From the NCBI GenBank assembly GCA_964514395.1, contig CAZEQK010000062.1, positions 1 through 13,697 of the forward strand: a stretch of DNA of 13,697 nt, in the 5' to 3' direction. Both the position numbers and the translations under genes were made by a program. This stretch comes from CAZEQK01 sp964514395 (GTDB lineage Bacteria; Bacillota; Bacilli; Tepidibacillales; Tepidibacillaceae). Below, in pieces: positions 6,788 to 13,497 of this stretch (the stretch's first letter is position 1; every line of letters begins with the position of its first letter). The notes beneath the pieces are model-generated. The model made no database searches, had not been told where the DNA came from, and worked only from the letters and a program-made list of their open reading frames with translations.

Positions 6788-6812
6788 AATCCAATTAAAA
6801 TGTTATTACGTA
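6788..6812 (+). promoter_or_regulatory. Candidate ECF promoter of the NEW3/ABC locus
   Basis: AATCC (6788-6792) and CGTA (6809-6812) are spaced by 16 bases, identical to the element facing the sigma operon. Both are followed by AA directly after AATCC. The expected transcription start would be about 30 bases before the TTG start at 6850. It implies control by the divergently encoded sigma factor. Confidence 0.6.
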
Positions 6813-6849
6813 GCAATAATGAATTTAATAAAATTAGGAGGTATGGAAG

Positions 6850-7234
6850 TTGTTGAAAAAATCTATCACTTTATTAAGTGTGTTTTTACTATTGATTTCT
6901 GGAACTTTTTTAATCGTACCATTAAGTGTACATGCTGCTAGTGGATTGTTACTTTATAGCTCTTATACAGGTATTTCAGTAACACCTGGAAAATCAATTT
7001 CATATTCATTTGAGGCGATCAATAATACAAATGAAATTCAGCATGTAAGCTTTGATGTGTCAGGATTAAATAAGGATTGGAAATATCAAATCTCTTCAGG
7101 TGGATAGAACATAAGTCAGCTATCAATTAAACCGCATGATTCTAAGTTTTTTGATCTAGATGTTGATGTTCCATTAAAGATACAAAAGGATGATTATCAT
7201 TTTACAGTCCATGCATATGGTAATTCAGGAGTTA
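6850..7234 (+). pseudogene. NEW3-like secreted/membrane protein, interrupted by TAG and cut by the gap
   Basis: TTG 6850 is preceded by AGGAGGT (6836-6842) at ideal spacing. The first 29 or so codons form a signal peptide ending in VHAAS. The mature part reads as the first beta-sandwich of a NEW3 (alpha-galactosidase-associated, COG1470-type) protein: YTGISVTPGKSISYSFE, then INNTNEIQHVSFDVSGL. The frame meets TAG at 7105-7107, then stays open in the same frame to the gap with continuing domain-like sequence (SIKPHDSKFFDLDVDVP, then DDYHFTVHAYGNSG). Only one codon is changed, so it is either a nonsense mutation or a base error next to the assembly break. Such proteins often precede an ABC transporter, which fits the other side of the gap. 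Confidence 0.7.
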
Positions 7235-7334
7235 NNNNNNNNNNNNNNNNNNNNNNNNNNNNNNNNNNNNNNNNNNNNNNNNNNNNNNNNNNNNNNNNNN
7301 NNNNNNNNNNNNNNNNNNNNNNNNNNNNNNNNNN
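7235..7334. other. Assembly gap of exactly 100 N
   Basis: The round length marks a scaffold placeholder of unknown true size. The frame entering it encodes a NEW3-like protein and the frame leaving it encodes the end of a permease, so at least the rest of the first gene and most of another are hidden. An ABC ATPase gene between them is likely but cannot be seen. Confidence 0.95.
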
Positions 7335-7335
7335 A

Positions 7336-7491
7336 ACAGCCGATCAAGTATATGGTGCGATTCCAAGCCCATTACCTTTGGGTCAAAGTTTACTTTTAAT
7401 CTGGCCACAGATTACTGGTTTAATCGCAGCTACATTAATCTGTTTCGCAATCTCTTATTATTTATTTATGCGAGAAGAAATAAGAGCCTAA
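7336..7491 (+). CDS. C-terminal end of a probable ABC-2 type permease (partial)
   Basis: 52 codons run out of the gap to TAA at 7489-7491. The peptide has an extracellular-looking PSPLPLGQSLLLIWPQ segment, a final membrane helix (ITGLIAATLICFAISYYLF) and the ending FMREEIRA. This architecture, a last helix followed by FMRQE(I/V)R-like residues, is familiar from ABC-2 family permeases that follow NEW3 proteins and an ATPase. It is in a different context from the NEW3 gene and is not expected to be its C-terminus, though with the gap this cannot be excluded. A strong hairpin follows. Confidence 0.55.
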   Translation, partial: TADQVYGAIPSPLPLGQSLLLIWPQITGLIAATLICFAISYYLFMREEIRA

Positions 7492-7522
7492 TATCGCTAT
7501 ATTCTTAACAATTGGTATAAAT

Positions 7523-7561
7523 GGCGCTCACAAAGTCAACATGGTAGACTTTGTGAGTGCC
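7523..7561. terminator. Bidirectional terminator between convergent genes
   Basis: GGCGCTCACAAAGTC (7523-7537) pairs with GACTTTGTGAGTGCC (7547-7561) over 15 bp with one G-U pair and a 9-base loop. Both flanks are AT-rich (TAATTAATTT on plus, ATTTATACC on minus), although neither is a pure T-tract. It lies between the permease end and the stop of the convergent CBS gene, so it probably serves both. Confidence 0.75.
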
Positions 7562-7571
7562 TAATTAATTT

Positions 7572-8276
7572 CTATTCCATATTAATAATATCCCACGGTG
7601 TAATGATTCCTAAAAGAGCTTGATCCTCTTTTCCATGTTCAGTAATTAGTAAGGCATCAATTCTAGGAGCATCTTTCTCGATAATATTTTTAAAGATCTC
7701 CTTCACCTCATAAATGGTCATCATCTTATTGATGAATTTATAATTCTTCCTATTTCTTTCATGTTCAATGATCTTCTTCAAGCTAGTATTTGAAAATGAG
7801 AGGCTATCAAGGCTGTAAGCCTGCCTTGCTAACCAGTTTACAATCTCCTTTTTTGTTAATAACCCTAAAAACTGATCTTCCTGATATACAGGGAATTTTG
7901 AATAAGAATATTTATTGATTACTAGTAATATATCCTTTAATGTACTAGTAGATTGAAAGGTTAATACCTTTTTCTGAAAGAGTGCAAAGACTCTCTTTGG
8001 TTGGATCAGCTCCTTTTCGATCGATTCAATTTTCTCAACAATATGATCATGTGGTTCAGCTATTGCATAATTGACATCTACTGTATTATGAACAATGGCG
8101 TTTCTTAGTTCACTGAATTCCTTAATGTCATCATAATATCTTCGAATAGTAGCATTATCTTTTCTGGCTATTTGAATAAGTCGTGAAAATGGAATATAGC
8201 TATCTCCGTTATGATATTTCTTTAATATGATTTCTATAGAATTAAAGGCTACTAAAAATCGATCAGAATTTTTCAT
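7572..8276 (-). CDS. CBS-pair protein with HEPN-like N-terminal domain
   Basis: A 234-residue cytosolic protein. Residues about 1-92 are helical and contain EFSELRNAIVHN, with R58-N-A-I-V-H63 forming the RX4H motif typical of HEPN domains. Residues about 98-150 and 165-232 form two CBS motifs (TLKDILLVINKYSYSKFPVY then FLGLLTKKEIVNWL; APRIDALLIT then LLGIITPWDIIN), which usually bind adenine nucleotides and act as energy or ligand sensors. HEPN folds occur in ribonucleases and in nucleic-acid-binding modules, so a CBS-regulated RNA-related activity is conceivable, but the single motif does not prove catalysis. The ATG at 8276 has GGAGGT 11 bases upstream. Monocistronic, transcribed away from the DUF218 gene. 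Confidence 0.75.
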   Translation of the reverse strand: MKNSDRFLVAFNSIEIILKKYHNGDSYIPFSRLIQIARKDNATIRRYYDDIKEFSELRNAIVHNTVDVNYAIAEPHDHIVEKIESIEKELIQPKRVFALFQKKVLTFQSTSTLKDILLVINKYSYSKFPVYQEDQFLGLLTKKEIVNWLARQAYSLDSLSFSNTSLKKIIEHERNRKNYKFINKMMTIYEVKEIFKNIIEKDAPRIDALLITEHGKEDQALLGIITPWDIINME

Positions 8277-8467
8277 ATCAATACAAGACCTCCAACTTTT
8301 CTAACAAATATATTTTTACCAATTACTCTCATATTACTACATATTAATCATATAAGACGAATTCAAAATTATATTCATTCATTTTTATCATCAATCATGG
8401 TTATTTGGACGTATTTTATGGTAATATTAGGGTGCGAATATTGAACCGTTATGAAGGATGTGATGGT

Positions 8468-9181
8468 ATGCACGCACTTTTATTGACTTTTTTTGGTCCT
8501 CAGTTTGGAGTTATGTTTGTAGGTGCTTTACTAAGTGTATTTCTTTTTATCCATTTCTGTAGTGAAAAGGATGAAAGAAGAAATGATAATAGGTGTCAAA
8601 TTATCATTAGAATGATTTATTTCGTGTTGATTATTTTTTTTATTTCCTTTGTGTTCATTGAAACACTTATCTTGTCTGAAATAAACACAAACCAAAGTAA
8701 TAGGAAGGATATTGATTTCGCTGTTGTGCTTGGAGCAGGTCTTAAAGGAGATGAGCTATCTCGAACACTTAAAGGAAGATTAGCAACTAGCTATGATTAT
8801 TTAAGGACAAATCAGGTACCTGTCATTGTATCTGGAGGAAAAGGGGAAGGAGAAAAGATAACAGAAGCAGAAGCAATGGGGGATTATCTAATCAAACAAG
8901 GATTATCTAAAAGCAGAATCTATTATGAAAGAAGCTCGACGTCAACAGAAGAAAACTTAAGATTTTCTAAAAGTGTAATGAAAATGCTAGGTACAGATGA
9001 ACCGCATATCCTCATTATAACTAGTGATTATCATATGTATTGGGCAAAATATATTGCTAAAAAGCTGAACATAAAGGGATATGGTTTAGTCAGTAAATCT
9101 CCATTATTTATTGAATTAAACTATTTAATTAGAGAATATTTTGCAGTAATAAAAACTTATTTTATTCATATCATCCGTTAG
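8468..9181 (+). CDS. YdcF/SanA-like DUF218 membrane protein
   Basis: A 237-residue protein starting at ATG 8468, which has AAGGATGTG at 8454-8462; an upstream in-frame TTG (8405) has no ribosome site. Two membrane helices (about 12-31 and 46-68) precede a DUF218 domain: DFAVVLGAG (about 83-91), RLATSYDYL (104-112), VIVSGGKGEGEKITEAEAM (119-137), ERSSTSTEENLRFS (154-167) and ILIITSDYHMYWAKYIA (181-197), including the conserved S-x-S/T-T-x-E-N and TSDYHMxRA-like motifs. In this copy the usual arginine after the histidine is W in YHMYWA. SanA/ElyC/YdcF relatives are linked to envelope integrity and peptidoglycan precursor or lipid-carrier metabolism, but the reaction is unknown. Confidence 0.88.
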   Translation: MHALLLTFFGPQFGVMFVGALLSVFLFIHFCSEKDERRNDNRCQIIIRMIYFVLIIFFISFVFIETLILSEINTNQSNRKDIDFAVVLGAGLKGDELSRTLKGRLATSYDYLRTNQVPVIVSGGKGEGEKITEAEAMGDYLIKQGLSKSRIYYERSSTSTEENLRFSKSVMKMLGTDEPHILIITSDYHMYWAKYIAKKLNIKGYGLVSKSPLFIELNYLIREYFAVIKTYFIHIIR

Positions 9182-9185
9182 AATA

Positions 9186-9204
9186 GTGATGTTGGCAACA
9201 TTAC
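9186..9204. repeat. 19-base dyad after the DUF218 gene
   Basis: GTGATGTTGGCAACATTAC is an almost perfect palindrome: 9-base arms with one G-T opposition around a central G. It starts 5 bases after the DUF218 stop. Without a T-tract it is a weak terminator, and an operator for the downstream pair is equally possible. Confidence 0.45.
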
Positions 9205-9266
9205 ATATACAAATGAATAATGCACTTAATATGATATTTTTTTAATGGATAGATGGAAGTTTAGTT

Positions 9267-9295
9267 TATAATATAAAATGTAATAGGTATATTAC
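9267..9295 (+). promoter_or_regulatory. Likely -10 box and adjacent dyad before the VOC/murG pair
   Basis: TATAAT at 9267-9272 is a perfect vegetative -10, although no good -35 lies 17 bases upstream. Just downstream, GTAATA (9280-9285) and TATTAC (9290-9295) form a 4-base-spaced dyad covering the expected start of transcription, the position of a typical repressor operator. The ribosome site follows at 9310. Confidence 0.4.
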
Positions 9296-9322
9296 GAATC
9301 ATCTATCATGGAGGCTATGATA

Positions 9323-9742
9323 ATGGAACCTGTTGTTGACCATATCAATCGATATGTATCTAATATAGAAAAATTCATTGTATTTTATCAGGAGGCACTT
9401 GGTTATAAATTAATAGATAGGGGATTAAAAACAAACGGTCAGCATTATGCAATTTTAAAGGGAGTCAATCATGAACTGTTCTTGTCAGAGAAGGACAAAT
9501 TTATGGCTGAAAAAGAAAAAAACTTTAGACATATTGGTTATTATGTGAATAATGTTGATCAGGTACTAGAAAAAATGAAGAAAAAAGGCTATATTAAACA
9601 GGGTAAAAAAATAATTATAAAGGAATTTTCAAGACAATTCTACGTGAATGATCCAGATGGATTTGAAATAGATATCATTCAATGGACAAATAAGGAAGGT
9701 TTTTATCAAAAATTAAAAGAAAAGAATGAGATGGGGAAATAA
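9323..9742 (+). CDS. VOC-fold (glyoxalase/bleomycin-resistance superfamily) protein
   Basis: A 139-residue protein. Of three in-frame ATGs (9308, 9317, 9323), 9323 is chosen because GGAGG at 9310-9314 lies 8 bases before it. It shows the paired beta-alpha-beta-beta-beta modules of the vicinal oxygen chelate fold: VVDHINRYVSNIEKFIVFYQEALGY at 4-28, then HIGYYVNNVDQVLEKMKKKGY at 70-90, and FYVNDPDGFEIDIIQW at 106-121. Candidate metal ligands are H7, H70 and E115. VOC enzymes cover lyases, dioxygenases and drug-resistance proteins, so no substrate can be stated. It lies directly ahead of a murG paralogue, probably in one transcript, which hints at an envelope or antibiotic-related role but does not show it. 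Confidence 0.8.
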   Translation: MEPVVDHINRYVSNIEKFIVFYQEALGYKLIDRGLKTNGQHYAILKGVNHELFLSEKDKFMAEKEKNFRHIGYYVNNVDQVLEKMKKKGYIKQGKKIIIKEFSRQFYVNDPDGFEIDIIQWTNKEGFYQKLKEKNEMGK

Positions 9743-9772
9743 AACATTTGGATTAGAAAGTTGAGTGAAAAA

Positions 9773-10837
9773 ATGAAGAGAATTGTATTAACAGGTGGAG
9801 GATCAGCAGGTCATGTAACACCAAATTTAGCACTTATTCCAAAATTACTTGAGGATGAGTGGGTCATAGATTATATAGGTAGCTATGAAGGAATTGAGAA
9901 GGAGCTAATTAAAAATAAGACGAGTATTACCTATCATTCTATTTCAACTGGTAAACTAAGACGTTATTTTTCATTAAAAAATGTCACTGATATTTTTCGA
10001 GTGGTCAAGGGTATAACAAAGTCCGTTGTTTTACTAAAACGAATAAAGCCAAATGTGGTATTTTCAAAAGGGGGGTTTGTTTCTGTTCCCGTTACAGTTG
10101 CAGCATGGCTAAATAGAATACCTGTTATTATACATGAATCAGATATGACACCAGGCTTAGCAAACCGTTTATCACTGCCATTTGCGACAAAGGTATGTGC
10201 AACCTTTCCAGAATCGATGAAGCATTTGCCTTCAGAGAAAGCAATACTAACTGGTAATCCTATTCGTCAAGAGGTGCTAATAGGCTCTAGGGATAAAGGT
10301 CTTGCATTTTTGGGATTTACTAAAGAAAAACCCGTTCTATTAGTGGTAGGTGGTAGCTTAGGCTCTGTAATTATTAATAAATATATTCGGGCTATACTCT
10401 CTCAATTATTAGAAAAATTTCAGGTTGCACATATTTGTGGAAAAGGGAACTTAGAGCCAGCTTTGCAGAATAAAAAAGGATATAGTCAATATGAGTTTAT
10501 TACAACAGAATTACCTGCAATATTAGCTGCATCAGATATTATGGTATCAAGGGCAGGTTCAAATTTTCTCTTCGAATTGTTGGCATTAAAAAAACCTAAT
10601 CTTCTCATTCCCCTATCAAAAAAGGCAAGTCGTGGGGACCAGATTTTAAATGCTAAATCATTTGAAAAACAGGGCTTTAGTAGATTGATTGAGGAAGAGG
10701 ACCTAACAGAAGAGGCTTTATTAAAAAGTGTAAACCAATTGTATGAAAATAGGAATAATATAGTGAAAGCGATTGAGGAAAGTACCATAAAGGATTCGAT
10801 AAATCTTATTATTGAGCAATTTAATCAATTTGTATGA
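9773..10837 (+). CDS. murG: MurG-like UDP-GlcNAc glycosyltransferase (solitary paralogue)
   Basis: A 354-residue GT-B glycosyltransferase of the MurG family, which transfers GlcNAc from UDP-GlcNAc to lipid I to make lipid II at the inner face of the membrane. Motifs: GGGSAGHVTPN at about 8-18 (classical MurG has GGTGGHxxPA), FSKGGFVSVP at about 97-106, HESDMTPGLANRL at about 121-133, the GGSLGS phosphate loop near 194, and SRAGSNFLFELLALKKPNLLIPLS near 259-282 for the donor site. ATG 9773 with weak GAGTGA is preferred; TTG 9761 would add four residues. It is not in a dcw cluster, so it is probably an additional MurG copy of the kind found in Bacillus, and may act on an altered precursor or under special conditions. 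Confidence 0.88.
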   Translation: MKRIVLTGGGSAGHVTPNLALIPKLLEDEWVIDYIGSYEGIEKELIKNKTSITYHSISTGKLRRYFSLKNVTDIFRVVKGITKSVVLLKRIKPNVVFSKGGFVSVPVTVAAWLNRIPVIIHESDMTPGLANRLSLPFATKVCATFPESMKHLPSEKAILTGNPIRQEVLIGSRDKGLAFLGFTKEKPVLLVVGGSLGSVIINKYIRAILSQLLEKFQVAHICGKGNLEPALQNKKGYSQYEFITTELPAILAASDIMVSRAGSNFLFELLALKKPNLLIPLSKKASRGDQILNAKSFEKQGFSRLIEEEDLTEEALLKSVNQLYENRNNIVKAIEESTIKDSINLIIEQFNQFV

Positions 10838-11000
10838 AGATAATCAAATAGAACCATATTCGCAGGAGGATTAAAAGGCTGAAATGTCACAATTCTATTT
10901 TCTAAAAAACTAATTGACGTTTTATAATAATTAAGTTAATTTTAATATAGTAAATAAAATTTAAGGGCTATGTTTTGTTTCGAATATTTATTTTTGAAGC

Positions 11001-11047
11001 AACAACCCCGAATCTCTATTACTGAGATCCCGGGGTTGTTTTTTATT
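11001..11047 (+). terminator. Strong intrinsic terminator after murG
   Basis: AACAACCCCG (11001-11010) pairs perfectly with CGGGGTTGTT (11031-11040); inside it ATCTC pairs with GAGAT across a small internal loop. TTTTTTATT follows. It separates the VOC/murG unit from the CGTase gene, although 163 bases after the murG stop. Confidence 0.88.
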
Positions 11048-11091
11048 ATATAGATGAAAGGGGGATAAATGATTTAATTAAAGCAGTTATT

Positions 11092-11105
11092 TGCAAGCGC
11101 TTTCA
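11092..11105 (+). promoter_or_regulatory. Catabolite-responsive element (cre) before the CGTase gene
   Basis: TGCAAGCGCTTTCA matches the cre consensus TGWNANCGNTNWCA at every fixed position except the third and has the AAGCGCTT palindromic core. It ends 28 bases before the ATG, between promoter and ribosome site, where CcpA bound with HPr-Ser-P would block transcription. This predicts glucose repression of the gene. Confidence 0.75.
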
Positions 11106-11133
11106 CTATTTTGAATATTAGGAGGGAATTTTT

Positions 11134-13266
11134 ATGGTGAAACATTGGAAAAAATTATTATTAATCACTGTTTTAGTTGTTAGTCTGTTTTTTCCCTTAA
11201 TTGGTCAAGTAAATGCTGTTGGACCTTTTGTTTCAAATGATGTCAGCTATTCTAGTGATGTCATTTATCAAATCATGACAGACAGATTTTATGATGGGGA
11301 TGTAACCAATAATCCTACTGGAAATTTATTTAGTGCGGATAAGTCGAATCTAAAAAAATATTTAGGCGGAGATTGGCAAGGCATCATAGATAAAATCAAT
11401 GATGGCTATTTAACAAATATGGGTGTTACCGCCTTGTGGATTTCTCAACCAGTTGAAAATGTTTATACTGTCATGAATGATACAGCAGGTACCACATCCT
11501 ATCATGGATACTGGGCTAGAGATTATAAAAAGACCAATCCATTCTTTGGGAGTATGACAGATTTTGACCGTTTAATCGCTACTGCACATGCCAATGGATT
11601 AAAAGTCATTATCGATTTTGCTCCAAATCATACATCTCCAGCGTTAGAAACGGACCCAACCTATATGGAAAATGGCAGATTGTACGATAACGGAACCTAT
11701 GTGAACGGTTATTCAGATGATACCAATAATATTTTTCATCATAATGGTGGCACAGATTTTTCTACGATTGAAGATGGCATTTATCGTAATTTATTTGACT
11801 TAGCTGATTTTAATCATCAAAATCCGTTTATAGATCAATATTTAAAGGATGCAATAAAATTGTGGTTGGATAAAGGGATAGATGGTATACGTGTTGATGC
11901 AGTAAAGCATATGCCATTCGGATGGCAAAAAACGTTTATGGATTCTACCTATAGTTATCGACCTGTATTTACCTTTGGAGAATGGTTTCTATCAGAAGGT
12001 GAAGTTGATCCAGCTAATCACTATTTTGCGAATGAGAGTGGTATGAGCTTATTAGATTTCCGATTTGCTCAAAAGCTTCGGCAGGTGTTAAGAAATAATA
12101 CAGATGATTGGTATGGATTTTACCAAATGCTTCAGGATACAAGTACTGCATATGATGAAGTGAATGATCAAGTGACATTTATTGACAATCATGATATGGA
12201 TCGCTTTTATTATATAGGAGAGAATCATCGTAGAATTGAAATGGCTTTAGCAGTAACATTAACATCTCGTGGAGTTCCAAATATTTATTATGGTACTGAA
12301 CAATATATGGATGGAAATGGTGATCCAAATAATCGGAAGTTTATGACTGCCTATGATCAAACAACAACTGCCTATAAAGTGATTCAAAAGCTATCTGCCT
12401 TACGAAAAACAAATCCTGCTCTAGCATATGGTAATACACAGGAGCGTTGGATTAATAGTGATGTCTTTATATACGAACGCCAGTATGGGAATAATGTCGT
12501 CGTTGTAGCTGCAAATCGGAGTGACACCCAGACTTATCATATAACAGGATTAAACACTGCTTTTCCTCAGGGTAATTATCTTGATGTGCTTGGTGGTTTG
12601 TTGAATGGAAATAGTATAACTGTAGATAGTAATGGTGCAGTAACACCATTTGATTTAGGAGCGGGTGAAGTAGGTGTATGGGAATATAACGTCGCTGAAA
12701 CTACTCCAATAATTGGTCATGTTGGGCCTATGATGGGACAGGTGGGTCAAACAGTTACTATTGATGGAGAGGGATTTGGAACGGCAGTTGGTGCAGTGAA
12801 ATTTGGTAATACATCAGCTAATATTGTTTCCTGGAATGACAATGAAATTAAGGCAACCGTACCAAACGTTTCAGCAGGAAAATATAATATTACTGTTATC
12901 AATTCAAGTGCTGTTTCCAGTAATATTTATGATAAATATGAGGTATTATCAGGTAACCAAGTTTCTATTAGATTTATGGTAAACAATGCTTATACCTCTT
13001 TAGGGGAAAATGTATATTTAGTAGGAAATGTATATGAATTAGGAAATTGGGATCCAAATATGGCGATTGGTCCGATGTATAATCAGGTTATCGCACAATA
13101 TCCTACGTGGTATTATGATATAGATGTACCTGAAGGAACATCGCTTGAATTTAAGTTTATTAAAAAGGATGGAAATGGCAATGTTGTTTGGGAGGGTGGA
13201 TTAAATCATCAATATACAACACCTATCCATACAACGGGGACTGTTAATGTGAATTGGCAGAATTAA
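11134..13266 (+). CDS. cgt: Secreted cyclodextrin glucanotransferase (GH13)
   Basis: A 710-residue extracellular enzyme that converts starch into cyclodextrins (EC 2.4.1.19); length and five-domain order match Bacillus CGTases. Signal peptide 1-28 (QVNA|VG). Domains A/B about 29-433, C about 434-520, D (IPT/TIG) about 525-605, and starch-binding CBM20 about 608-710 with binding tryptophans W639 and W686. The catalytic triad is present: nucleophile D255 (GIRVDAVKH), acid/base E283 (FTFGEWF) and D354 (DNHDMDRF). CGTase aromatic residues are kept: F221 at the central 195 position, F209 (183) and F285 (259). Subsite -3 residues are K74 (position 47) and D116 (position 89), with a loop one residue short, resembling alpha-cyclodextrin formers. 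ATG 11134 has GGAGGG seven bases upstream. No cyclodextrin uptake genes are visible nearby. Confidence 0.93.
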   Translation: MVKHWKKLLLITVLVVSLFFPLIGQVNAVGPFVSNDVSYSSDVIYQIMTDRFYDGDVTNNPTGNLFSADKSNLKKYLGGDWQGIIDKINDGYLTNMGVTALWISQPVENVYTVMNDTAGTTSYHGYWARDYKKTNPFFGSMTDFDRLIATAHANGLKVIIDFAPNHTSPALETDPTYMENGRLYDNGTYVNGYSDDTNNIFHHNGGTDFSTIEDGIYRNLFDLADFNHQNPFIDQYLKDAIKLWLDKGIDGIRVDAVKHMPFGWQKTFMDSTYSYRPVFTFGEWFLSEGEVDPANHYFANESGMSLLDFRFAQKLRQVLRNNTDDWYGFYQMLQDTSTAYDEVNDQVTFIDNHDMDRFYYIGENHRRIEMALAVTLTSRGVPNIYYGTEQYMDGNGDPNNRKFMTAYDQTTTAYKVIQKLSALRKTNPALAYGNTQERWINSDVFIYERQYGNNVVVVAANRSDTQTYHITGLNTAFPQGNYLDVLGGLLNGNSITVDSNGAVTPFDLGAGEVGVWEYNVAETTPIIGHVGPMMGQVGQTVTIDGEGFGTAVGAVKFGNTSANIVSWNDNEIKATVPNVSAGKYNITVINSSAVSSNIYDKYEVLSGNQVSIRFMVNNAYTSLGENVYLVGNVYELGNWDPNMAIGPMYNQVIAQYPTWYYDIDVPEGTSLEFKFIKKDGNGNVVWEGGLNHQYTTPIHTTGTVNVNWQN

Positions 13267-13351
13267 GTATCTATCTCGATAAGATTTATTTTAAAGGAAG
13301 GTGCTATATGTAGTACGGGTAGTTACATTAATATCATAACTATTATCTAAT

Positions 13352-13386
13352 GAAGTAGAGGTTTTAATCTCTACTTCTCTTTTTTT
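13352..13386 (+). terminator. Intrinsic terminator of the CGTase gene
   Basis: GAAGTAGAG (13352-13360) and CTCTACTTC (13369-13377) pair perfectly over 9 bp with an 8-base loop, followed by TCTTTTTTT. It lies 86 bases after the CGTase stop. Confidence 0.88.
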
Positions 13387-13497
13387 AAAGAGTATAAGTA
13401 ATTATAATCCAAATATATAATAATATGGTAAAATCACTATAGAACTATCTGTTAGACCGATCACAAAATTAATTTAATTTTTAAGGTGGTTTATCTA

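Noticed and set aside
7190..7399. Open frame running through the N gap
   Set aside because: It is open only because N's cannot encode stops; the sequence on the two sides is out of phase with the convincing frames.
10486..10788. Minus-strand 100-codon open frame
   Set aside because: Entirely antisense to the conserved donor-site region of the MurG-like gene; no ribosome site.
10864..10913. AGGAGG followed by a nine-codon ORF after murG
   Set aside because: Spacing from AGGAGG to ATG is too long and the peptide is tiny; more likely chance or a relic of a lost gene.
12467..12649. Minus-strand 60-codon open frame
   Set aside because: Antisense to CGTase domain C, low-complexity composition, no start signals.
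13300..13312. Ribosome-site-like GGAAGG followed by ATG and an immediate TAG after the CGTase gene
   Set aside because: A start directly followed by a stop encodes nothing, and no wider conserved context is visible.
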